DNA from: Crossaster papposus | Taxonomy: Eukaryota > Echinodermata > Asteroidea > Velatida > Solasteridae | DNA length: 64,000 nt | Reading direction: 5' to 3' | NCBI GenBank assembly: GCA_037893245.1 | Contig: JBAIAA010000252.1 | Coordinates: 216,501 to 280,500 of the forward strand | Part shown: positions 20,121-31,715 of the stretch, one piece after another | How positions within the stretch are numbered: the stretch's first letter is position 1 | Layout: the number at the start of each line of letters is the position of its first letter | Notes under the pieces: generated by a model | Told to the model about the DNA's origin: nothing | Seen by the model: only the letters and a program-made list of their open reading frames with translations | The model's database searches: none | Made by a program: the position numbers and the translations under genes

Positions 20121-23100
20121 ATAGCCACATGTCTTTCTCATACTGTGACCGTGTGCCAATGTTATGTTTTTAGTAGGCAATTCTATCATATTTGGCTGAC
20201 TATAGCTATTTTTAAATTGGTCTTTTTTTCTAAACAGCGTTCGTGATTATTGTCGAAGTCAACGGACAGTGACAAAGGGTCTGCAGTGACATGACAATAA
20301 TGGCTTCGATGGCTGTAACTTAGCAAGAGAACGGTAAGTCATGCTTATATAAACTGCAATTGCAAACGTTTGTGAACAAGCAACTCCTTACAATAGAAAA
20401 CCATAGCATGTGTGGTGTGGCCGCAAAGCACAAACGAGTCCGCAATTCAATACAGAATGATTTGAGTGCCGTCGTTTTTAGAAAAGCATGTACAGTACTA
20501 TACCAAGGCAATGTCTCCCCTCGCAGCGCGCGTTGTCCCAGACGTCGCATACGACGATTTCATTCACTGTACCACACTCGGAACGCCGTACGCACGGTAC
20601 TGAATACACCTTCAACCAATCGCGTTTTCGCAACTTGCGTTTCATTTAAGTTTATAAACTCGTGCGCCTGCGCGTGTTGGAGTACTTGTACTCGTGTACA
20701 ACTCGAGTACATGCAAACATTTGGAGTCGTAGTGGCCGCGTCTGAATCTCTTGTCTATGGCTATTTTCCAGTGTTTGTCCATTACAATTACGTGTGAGCG
20801 GGCTGACAATAGACGTAGCCGTAGCTATGTAAGCCCGTTCTGTCTGCAAAAGTCAGAGATTTAAATAAAAAGTCATTATATCATGTCACTGCGCCAGTGC
20901 CTAGATCGCAGTATGGGAATACGTCTGTCCCGCCAACAGGGAGAATATTAAGCCTAATCCTGTTAGTATCGGTGATGTCTCGATCTTTCCTAGATACAGA
21001 CGCCTCTAACAGCTACCTACCTACGCTACCTAATTTACCATCTAACCATACCCGACACGGTGACACTAATTAATTTGTCTGGTAACATTATTGTCCGACT
21101 TTCTTTATATAATCTGTAGTGGTTTCAGTTTTGGTAAAACAGTCTTCGTTTTTGTTCCCGTGTACAAACATTTGGTTTGTATCTAACAATCGTTAGCCAG
21201 TCGGCCAAACTCAAAAGCACGCAATATAAAAAGCGTTGACAGTTGTAAATGCCGACATTCGCTGGCAATTGAAATAAATCACACGTCACGCGACGGGGAG
21301 CATTATTAGCGTTTAATGGACACCGGTGAGGACGGTAGGAAATCCCTAGAGTTTGCACGCAGCGGTAGAGATCAGTAAGAATAACTCTAATTGCCGTAAT
21401 TAGCGCGACTTCATTTATATAGAGCGGAACCGACGCCGCACTGGCAACGCAAGAAGATGTAATTATTAAAGAAAATAGAAAAAGAATGTGATTGTAAGCC
21501 TGTACGTGTGTGGTTAGAATTGTGATTTCAATTCAGACAGGGAAATTGAAATCTCTATAGAGCTACACGCATAATGCACCCTATACCTCCATGAGTGTAC
21601 ATGTTTGGTTTTTTTCTTAGAAACAACAAATTCATGTCCACACACTGTAAGCAGAAAAGATGTGGTGTAAACTTACTTGCCCACATATACACACGTCCAC
21701 AGATTTTCCTCCCTGAAAAATTCCAACATTTTAGAGGAATTTGTGATAAAATAAAAAGGAACACCCAATTTAAGAGAATAACTATCAACCATTTGGGCTG
21801 AACAATGTTCACGGTGTGTGTATGAGCATTTTCCTCCGAGCTTATTACGAATACAAATTAATGTCCTATGTAATTATATGTAACACTAACATATGTGGTG
21901 AAGGGACGTAGACTATAGGCTTTGATTCATCAAACCAACAGAATAGTACAGGTACACTCGGGATTGTCCATCTGAGAAATAACTCCGTAACGTGGATCTT
22001 CCCTAAATTGAGTAAGCAATTACCGTCTTTACACGCCATTAGACAATCAGTTCCTTGGACTTTCCTTGTCCTTTGTGCATCAATCACATTTGACAGAGAT
22101 AAACATTTCTGACACTGATGCATTGCTTATTTCATCTTCTTGACTTCGTACGACACAAGCCTTGTGACACCATTAGCGCATATCTGGACGAAGCGCAAAT
22201 TTTGACAGCCAGTGCACTAATTTAATACACCTCATTTCACATAGATCACACAGTGCGGAGTGTTAATGATGAGACACGGCAGTCGAAGGATTTGTTTCGA
22301 GTGCGGATGTGGTTTTCCAGAGATGTTCGTAACTTGAATAAAAGCTTGACCTTTGTGCCTTCTTTTTAACGTATACCGAATAGCTAAATTAAGGCGAAAA
22401 AGACCTCTAAACATGGTCGTTAATGAACGAATACGATCCGGACTTCTAACTAATTTTGCAGTGTCGATTCTTAGATTTGTTTGCAATAAACTTAGGCTTG
22501 TTTTATAACGTCTAAACACTTTTGTTGACTATTTGAGGGTAAAGCCTAACGATCGAGTCTGGGTAGGTTCTAAACGTCATTTCGACTTGACCAATAATTA
22601 GTGAAATAGTGACAATGAGACATACATGTACTAACCAATCTTCTCCACTTGACAGTTTCGTTTTCTGTGAAAAATTGCGGTCACAATAAAATAAATAAAC
22701 CGCCTGCTTGACGGATTTGATATCGCTCAATTCAATGTCGTCATTCTTATTTACAGGTGTACCTCATGAACTATGTGGTTGTGTAAATGATACCAAAGTG
22801 ATACTGAGTTATGATGAAACTATATTCCTGCAGGTACTTTTTTGAGTAATTATAGGCATGAGGTCTGTCATGAAAAAGACCTCACATCCTAATCCTCACG
22901 ATTTTGTTTCTTGTTATTGGAATTCTACGTTACTTGTAGCGATCTTCGCTTGGGTAGTTCATCAACTATCTTCTGTAGATGAAAAACCGAAGCCTTTAAA
23001 TCCACAAATCTTTCGGTACTGAGCTCTGAAAGGAACCGTGTTTATACGTATGAAATTCGTGTTTCCATTCCTTGATACGTCGTCACGACAAAGAACTGGT

Positions 23101-24479
23101 AACGTTCGCTGAAAAGAAGAACGAAAGTAAATCCATGCACCAATGTTTAAAAATATTGTAAACAATGTATATCAACGACTTTATAGTCATTCGAATTTGT
23201 TTCAAATGTATAATTCGGACTGTCAGAATAGCAGGCATGGGAATCGTTAATGTTATTGTGCATGCTGGCTTTAACTTATTGTGACATTCGAACTTTAATT
23301 TTCAGAAAGATAACTATAAACATTGACCAGATTTTCTTTTACCTTAAGCAAACATTAGACAGTTTCGATCCAAAATTGTGTGTGCATTGCATGACCTTGA
23401 ACATATAACTTTACTTCGCGCTATAGCCGACAGACCTTTTGTTACGACACATTCAACCAACACAGTCACCTCACCACCACCGATAGTGTCACCGAATCTT
23501 ACGCCAACACCGTGAACACACAGTTACCCAGTATTGAGCAAATACCTGTTCACTTTCACTTGATCATTTCCAGTAGCCGCTTGTTCGGTTTCTCGGTGTA
23601 TAAGAAGCGGGTCTTTGGCAGTGACATTAACCCAGCGTGAACCAACAAGTTTTTACACCGGACGGTGATCAGGTTTCCCCCGTGATCGTGTCGTCGGCGA
23701 CCGGCCCTGATTGATCGTCCCGTATCGCGCGGGGGAAATGTTTGACAAATTGGAAACGGGATCTCTGTTGTTGTGTAATGAATTCGGTCTACCTTTAATG
23801 GCGCGTCTTTTGTGTGCTTCGTTTGTGCTGGTACTCATTTGAGGCGAGTTTTTCGGCAGCTGCGTGGTCATAGGTGGAAAACCAACAGGAATCTATTGAG
23901 TGGAGACACGGTAGAAAAAAATTAGGTTGTGCAAACAGAGCTGCTCGACAGAGCCACTTTAATGCAGTCTTAACAGTTTCCTTAAAAACTCTTTTGAGTC
24001 TACGCTCCATAAAAAAAACTCCAGCAATCATTCGCACTCCTGTTTGCTCTACAGTTAAATTGTGGGCTGATTTTTGGACGCGTCATTTTTCATCCAATGG
24101 GCGCTCTGTCTTTTAAGGTTCAGGTGTAAACAGCGAATGGGCGAAAATCGATATCAAGGCTGTGGCTGTTTTAATGGCGGATGTTTGAATTTCTCGACTT
24201 TGACTATCTGCACAAATGCTTTGTATTACCATTCCTTCTTATTCCTCAATGGTATTACATCAGATGTTTCAACCATTAATTACGTTGTAGTATTTGCTTT
24301 TTATGACTGTGATCATAACATTAAATGTTCGTTATACCATAGAGCAAGGAAGCTTGCTCTATGGTTATACTCAAGTATATTGCTGATTTGTCACGTCGAT
24401 TTGAGCCAATTTCTATCAGTGTTAGGCCTAATTCCCCTTTGACAGAGATGGATCTTGCGCAGTAATGTTTGGGTTGTGT
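20121..24479. other. Non-coding stretch
   Basis: No gene recognised. Contains a near copy (20739-20757) of a motif from STPG2 intron 1 and one TAGGCCTA (24423). Longest open frames (145 and 122 codons) have no recognisable motif or supporting splice structure. Confidence 0.4.
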
Positions 24480-24664
24480 CGACGGTTCTTTGTTTTCCTT
24501 CAATATATTAGATGTTTGGCCTTTCATCGACGCGTATTGATACTTATACTCAGTATTGTTCCGAGGGATTCTGTCGAAAGAAATCACTAACTTGGTTGGG
24601 ACCCGAACCCACAACACCTCGCCTTCCAATGCAGATGTCTTACCAGTACCACTCGACCACCGAT
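24480..24664 (-). mobile_element. tRNA-derived SINE-like element
   Basis: On the minus strand a tRNA-like head runs from about 24664 to 24594. It has an A-box TGGTCGAGTGG, a B-box GGTTCGGGTCC inside an intact T-arm (TGGG stem, 7-nt loop, CCCA), and an anticodon-arm-like middle. Acceptor-stem pairing is poor and no tRNA-like end follows; instead about 110 bp of unrelated sequence continues (GACAGAATCCCTCGG and on). This is the layout of a tRNA-derived SINE, with an internal RNA polymerase III promoter. 3' end not defined. Confidence 0.55.
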
Positions 24665-27262
24665 TTTGTTCTACCTGGAAATATCTCTCGCGTGATGCGC
24701 CATTTAGATGAACAATTTGGTAACAGCGCCCTCAATGTCAAAAGATAACGCTAATGCATGTGCGGCCAGACTGCACTGGATAAATTGCCCGCCAAGTTTC
24801 CTTTTCTCCAACTATATTAAGACCCTCTCAAGAAAGTTGTAGTTGAGTGACCTCTGACTTATTACCACTGTCATGTTTTATCAAAGTCGCCCATATTAAT
24901 CAAAATATATATTTTGGACTGTTTTGGACAATGTGAAACACAAAACACGGGGGGTTTTACACAAGATACGCCGTAATGTAATGACTCCTAATGACCCCTT
25001 ACATCGTATTGCTAGCTGTACCTGCGTACTTCATTACTCAGATTATAGAGCTGTGCTCCGATGTTGGTTATTGCTTTGCCTAATTGACGGCCCGTGTTCT
25101 CGATCCTAACCCGGCAACCACGAACCACCCACTGCCAATATTGGATCCCCTAAAATGGGTTATCCAAATACATAATCATACAAAACCTGGAATAGCTGTG
25201 ACCGTATTTTCTGCGCCAGATTTGCCAGCTTAAAGCTAATAAGATTGCGGCTGTTCATTTGGATAATGGAGTGGTCAGTGTAATGTTAACGTTGTCAAAA
25301 AGCCGGAGAAATCAAAGTGATGGAGATATGACAGATAAGGAGGGAAAGGTATACCGGCGTTGGGCATTGTTCGGGTGTTGTTAGTGCCTATACCATACTT
25401 GTTGTCAGTTGTATAGGCTCTCAATCTCAGCATCGGTCCCAGAATTAGGCCACCGGTACCAAAATGATCGAGGGGAGTAACGCTCACAGCGATTTTTGGC
25501 ACGGGTACATTTTATGCACGCCTACCTTTTGTGCACGCCTACCTTTTATGCACGCCTAGAGTTAAAACAAAATGTGTGATAACATTGCAGCGTGAGCGGT
25601 GGCAGGTTTTTAGGTGTTATCACTTTTTTCATGTTTTTTTTCTCTCAAAATGGCCGCTCATATATGCTTGTTACCGTATTAATTATGTGGTAACGACCAT
25701 TTTAGCAGACAGACAAAAGGGTGCAAACCCCCCAAAGCTGCCACGACTGCAACTACGGTGGTGCATACCTTGCCAAAGATTACCGTTTAGCATAGATGGT
25801 ACCATTATTTAAGGCCAAAACAACTTTGAAATTGCCGCCGGCAGAATTTGGAATTTGGAATTCTCCTAAATGAAAGCGTGGTTTTAGCGATACTTTATGT
25901 CTTGGGGATTGGGATTTGCTACCGTACGTCGTGGCAGTATTCCTTCAAAATAATGAACTATTTGTGGTTCTTCACCCTGTAAAAAGCCAAAAACGTGACT
26001 ATTTGGGAGTAAAAGCAGACGTGACGGTATTCGCAAGACATGGAGAATATTCTTTGAATCTTCAAGACGTATTTTTGTCCAGATACTTATTGCATATATC
26101 GAGGAAGCAGTGTTTGTACATTAGGTATAAATCTTTGTTGAGACACAGCCAAAACGGACTTTTCACCAATAATTAATAATCAGAGCATTCTGTCTTATTG
26201 TCTGGTTCACTAAAATAGATTTGTAAACTAATTATTTTAGTATTAAAACGTATATAATTAATAAGAATCTTGTTGAGAAACCCATGGAGGCTTCTTATTC
26301 CTCCATGAGAAACCGTGCAGATTAAAATATCACGGGAGACGTAAAGGTACTATAGGGGCCTATAATAATTCTGTATTTTGCAGTCGACCATTAAAATTAT
26401 CCCCCACAACAATTTATGATTTCAGATCAAACATCAGTTGTATCAGAGCTTTTTGCTCGGCCAACAATTCAATAGGCTTATTCAATAGACACGCGTTTCT
26501 TAGGAATTCACCAAGCGACTGATAAATAAAGCGAGCTCCCGTCTATACCATGCCACCGTCTATAAATTCACGGGTGTAGGGCACCTTTTGCCCGCACCAA
26601 GGCCGTCCTTTGTCCTCGGTCATTAACATCAAGGGGAGAGGTTATTTGATAACTGAACATCACATTTTTCTGGCGCAATATTACCGAAATTAAACAGAAG
26701 CTACTCGCATGAGTGATCAACCATCCGTCCTTTTAATTTGGTGCATTAGAGGACCGTATCGATTTGATACATGACTGTCTCCGTATAGCGGGTTTATTGT
26801 GTTGAGGTTCGATGGAGGGCAGTGCCCCTTGCCTTTACCCATTGTCATCATGTCACAAGGTCGGCTATTTACCCTTGTTCGTAAGCACCATCTTAATCAA
26901 ATGCAAAATGTCTTTATTTACAAGGGCGATTGAAGTAAGAAGACATAAGCGTAACAGAGAACCAAGCCTAGAGTGCTGATTAATCAGTAAAAGCTTGTTA
27001 CTTTAAGTGCTTCAGAAGGTTTATATGGGCGGCTAAAGTGATGGCCAGTTGCCTTGTATTTAATTCGTTAAGTTCTTACCCACAGATCACATCGCCAAGG
27101 GGCTACAGAGACGACATATGATTGTCTAAATATCCGAGCGACTCGCCGATTGATCTGATGTTCGTGCAGTTTTGGAATGCATGTACCCTCTTTGGTAAGT
27201 GTCACTTTCAATTTGCAATCATGAGCGACAAAAACACTTTGTAAGTTTGCAGGTTCAGACAG
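24665..27262. other. Non-coding stretch
   Basis: No gene recognised. Includes a three-copy 17-bp repeat (25509-25558). Confidence 0.4.
25509..25558 (+). repeat. 17-bp repeat, three copies
   Basis: TTTTATGCACGCCTACC and variants repeat three times in tandem; the middle copy has TGTG in place of TATG. Confidence 0.8.
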
Positions 27263-27657
27263 TTTATACATATGTATTTTATACATATGTATTTTATACA
27301 TATGTATTTTATACATATGTATTTTATACATATGTATTTTATACATATGCATTTTATACATATGTATTTTATACATTTGTATTTTATACATTTGTATTTT
27401 ATACATATGTATTTTATACATATGTATTTTATACATATGTATTTTATACATATGTATTCTATACATATGTATTTTATACATATGTATTTTATACATATGT
27501 ATTTTATACATTTGTATTTTATACATTTGTATTTTATACATTTGTATTTTATACATATGTATAAAATACATATGTATAAAATACATATGTATAAAATACA
27601 TATGTATAAAATACATATGTATAAAATACATATGTATAAAATACATATGTATAAAAT
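27263..27657. repeat. 15-bp satellite that reverses orientation, forming a large palindrome
   Basis: Nineteen units of TATGTATTTTATACA (27271-27555) are followed without a gap by about seven units of the reverse-complement orientation, TATGTATAAAATACA (27556-27657). The switch lies at the centre of a perfect palindrome (half-site ATACAT then ATGTAT at 27551-27562, extending outward). Variants with TTTGTA are confined to the left array (27376-27405 and 27511-27555). Confidence 0.95.
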
Positions 27658-30075
27658 GTGTTTGTTATCGAAGGTGTTTTTTTGAGTGACGATTAATTTG
27701 TAATCCAAAAACAAAATTGAAGTTAGTAACTATATAATTAAACCCTTGGTTCATACCCAATTAAACAGAAAGTCCGAGGTCAGACATGGCGGTTTAATAA
27801 AATATTCTTCGCCATCTTAATTATTAAAGTTCATCGCATTTATACCTGGTTGGGTTAATTTTGTTCGCTATTGTGCGTTGTTTTACAATAAGTATGTGAT
27901 GTCACTGACCTGGGGTGAATGGGAAAGCCACTCGCACTTAACCGCGAACCAATAAAGCAAGATACATATAATTGGAAAGAGAAAATATGACAATGCATGG
28001 GAACTGCTGTCCAGGCACCAAGATTAATTCGTTTAGTGAAGCGGCAATAGCCCATGCCAGTCATACAGAAGCCCATGAACAAACCCCTTTGTCTGTGCAA
28101 TGCATCCCTGCTATTGTAGTTACGCTTGCAAGCTATATAAAGCTGCAATCACTGAACCGTTGGGTGTTTCAACTAGAAGTAATCTCTTTCCCTGGAGACG
28201 AAACGCCAGAAAATAAGATTGCATATTTTCATATTTATCCTATTATGTTTTTCTACCTTATGACCAGATGGTGGATAAAACACGCTCATTTTACCTTAAT
28301 GGCTATTCGAACAAGGAAAAATCGCATAGAAAGAACGGTTTTTAAATCAAAATCCAAAAATATACCAAAATGTGTTACATGTATTATTCCGCACGTAGCC
28401 CTATCGCTTTATTTATTACGATTCTTTACCCAGGGTGTGCCCAAACACTTTAAGTTCCTATTGGGGTCCTGCATACATCATTACAATAAATTGTATTAAA
28501 ATAAAATACACCAAAAGTCATCAATAAAACCGTTTCTGTTAAACATACAACTCACAATAATACCACACAGCTACAAGAAGCCTTCTTATACTAGCTCCAT
28601 GGTAATACAAAGAAATACATGTAACAACATTTACACAAAAATACAAACATAATATTTACAGACGTACAATGGTATTTACAGGAATACAACACATATACCG
28701 TTGCATTTTGCCCACGAATAGCACATCTTTAATTTAAGTTCCGAGGAACGTACCCAATATTTGCAAATACGATGTCGTCAGAAACGCTATATATAAACTG
28801 TTATCAAGTAAGGATTCTAACGCTCGACTTTCGCACGATCAAAAGGCTCCACACATTGGCGGGAAACTGCCCCACATAACGACCATCTGTCGTGGTTTTT
28901 CGAAAGCGCTAAGATATAAGAAAGATCCCAGATATTGGTTAAATTATGATCGACATCGGTGGACTTTGACCTAAAATAAGACAAGCTTGAATCAGGGTGA
29001 CCGATTTTTGTTTAAGAGTGCGGTGTGCGTGTATTTTTAATTTCCCTGCTATACGTTCGTGTATACATCACTTATATTTCAAATTTTCACTTCTTTAGGT
29101 AACTCTCTTCAATTTTAAATTGAAATGTTTGGGTATCTGCAGCTCAAGATGTGATGATTCTTTACATGAATAATTGCAAATTTGTAGCCTTGATCGCCTC
29201 AAGATTTGGAGGAAAATGGCTTAATTAGATATACTACATCGCTAGTGTACATATACTGACAATCACGCCCCATCACTTCCTATTGACCTTATTCACGAGG
29301 AAGCCATTTTGGTGGTGTTCCCTGAATGTAGTTTATACATTGTGAACTGTTGAATGGGAGGGTACCAGACTATTTTAAAGGCTAGCTTAACTTTCAAATG
29401 TTTGTTTCATGTGGCTTAAAACACAAGGTATTTTTAATCACACATTTTTAATTATTCATCAGAGAATACTGGTATTTATTTGTAATTAACTGTAGGTAAT
29501 TTCTATCCTCAAGTTCCATAAATGAAGATTTTACCTCATTTTCAATTCAATATGGCCGACTCGTAAATAAAGCCCATGACCTGCATTCAGTGTCTTGAGT
29601 GATTAGGAGTGATTCAGCGATTGGAACCACACACACCAGAGTAGGTTTCCATTAAGGAATCTATGTTTGTCCTGAAAAGCCTTAGCTTGATTTGTTTCTT
29701 TCCGCGAGCGACGCAATCCGAGTAGGTCTGCAAAGTTTGCTCGCGTATCGACGACGCTCATCATCAAACCCCGCACTTGCCGCGCCGATTTCTCTCCTCA
29801 GATGAAATTGTTTTCTTAAAACCCGGTCACCTAATACGCCTCGGCTTCTTCCACCTTTTCTTCTGGTGTTCGTCGCCGGCCGTGCAAATTGTTGACTCTT
29901 CGTTTGTATCCATTATCTGTATACACCTTAGACTAGTTTGTTTTTGGCCGGGACGAGGCGAGTTGGCAGCCTGATAGTAGATATTTGTCGAAGTGGCGCA
30001 CTGGTGCAGTCTTACCACAAACGATATGGAAACTTGAGGAGGAAAATTGGATGGGACTTTGAGTTGAAGAAGCAA
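27658..30075. other. Non-coding stretch
   Basis: No gene recognised. The longest frame (27972-28499, 175 codons) has no recognisable motif. 28490-28700 is A-rich with many ATACAA words, possibly an old repeat end. Confidence 0.4.
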
Positions 30076-31715
30076 ACTGAATGGCCATTGGTATACTGAA
30101 TGGCCATTTGTATAGTGAATGGCCATTGGTATAGTGAATGGCCATTGGTATAGTGAATGGCCATTGGTATACTGAATGGCCATTGGTATAGTGAATGGCC
30201 ATTGGTATAGTGAATGGCCATTGGTATAGTGAATGACCATTGGTATAGTGAATGGCCATTGGTATAGTGAATGACCATTGGTATAGTGAATGACCATTGG
30301 TATAGTGAATGACCATTGGTATAGTGAATGACCATTGGTATAGTGAATGGCCATTGGTATAGTGAATGACCATTGGTATAGTGAATGACCATTGGTATAG
30401 TGAATGGCCATTGGTATAGTGAATGGCCATTGGTATAGTGAATGACCATTGGTATAGTGAATGACCATTGGTATAGTGAATGACCATTGGTATAGTGAAT
30501 GACCATTGGTATAGTGAATGGCCATTGGTATAGTGAATGACCATTGGTATAGTGAATGGCCATTGGTATAGTGAATGACCATTGGTATAGTGAATGACCA
30601 TTGGTATAGTGAATGGCCATTGGTATAGTGAATGGCCATTGGTATAGTGAATGGCCATTGGTATAGTGAATGGCCATTGGTATACTGAATGGCCATTGGT
30701 ATAGTGAATGGCCATTGGTATAGTGAATGGCCATTGGTATAGTGAATGACCATTGGTATAGTGAATGGCCATTGGTATAGTGAATGACCATTGGTATAGT
30801 GAATGACCATTGGTATAGTGAATGGCCATTGGTATAGTGAATGGCCATTGGTATAGTGAATGACCATTGGTATAGTGAATGGCCATTGGTATAGTGAATG
30901 ACCATTGGTATAGTGAATGACCATTGGTATAGTGAATGACCATTGGTATAGTGAATGACCATTGGTATAGTGAATGGCCATTGGTATAGTGAATGACCAT
31001 TGGTATAGTGAATGACCATTGGTATAGTGAATGGCCATTGGTATAGTGAATGGCCATTGGTATAGTGAATGACCATTGGTATAGTGAATGACCATTGGTA
31101 TAGTGAATGACCATTGGTATAGTGAATGACCATTGGTATAGTGAATGGCCATTGGTATAGTGAATGACCATTGGTATAGTGAATGACCATTGGTATAGTG
31201 AATGACCATTGGTATAGTGAATGACCATTGGTATAGTGAATGGCCATTGGTATAGTGAATGACCATTGGTATAGTGAATGACCATTGGTATAGTGAATGA
31301 CCATTGGTATAGTGAATGGCCATTGGTATAGTGAATGGCCATTGGTATAGTGAATGGCCATTGGTATAGTGAATGACCATTGGTATACTGAATGGCCATT
31401 GGTATAGTGAATGACCATTGGTATAGTGAATGACCATTGGTATAGTGAATGACCATTGGTATAGTGAATGACCATTGGTATAGTGAATGGCCATTGGTAT
31501 AGTGAATGACCATTGGTATAGTGAATGACCATTGGTATAGTGAATGGCCATTGGTATAGTGAATGACCATTGGTATACTGAATGACCATTGGTATAGTGA
31601 ATGACCATTGGTATAGTGAATGGCCATTGGTATACTGAATGACCATTTGTATAGTGAATGACCATTGGTATAGTGAATGACCATTGGTATACTGAATGAC
31701 CATTGGTATAGTGAA
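30076..31715. repeat. 19-bp satellite, 86 units in perfect register
   Basis: Unit TATAGTGAATGRCCATTGG (R = G or A). The first unit variant ACTGAATGG at 30076 and the last at 31691 are 1615 bp apart, exactly 85 units, so there is no insertion or deletion across 1.6 kb. Variation is almost confined to three sites: G/A in GRCC, TATAGTG versus TATACTG, and rare ATTTG for ATTGG. The G form contains the perfect palindrome AATGGCCATT. On the minus strand each unit carries CCAAT. Because 19 is not a multiple of 3 and no phase has a stop, all three minus-strand frames are open, producing frames of 571-612 codons that are not genes. Confidence 0.97.

Noticed and set aside
24594-24664. Functional tRNA gene on the minus strand
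   Set aside because: A and B boxes and the T-arm are present, but the acceptor stem does not pair properly; a tRNA-derived SINE fits better.
27068-27714. Open frames on both strands rich in MYFIH/MYKIH and CILYI/CIKYI
   Set aside because: By-products of the 15-bp satellite, open on both strands and in several frames.
27972-28499. 175-codon plus-strand frame
   Set aside because: No motif, family resemblance or splice context; A/T-rich codons as in flanking non-coding DNA.
30076-31715. CRISPR-like array
   Set aside because: Units are contiguous 19-bp repeats with no spacers, in a eukaryotic context.
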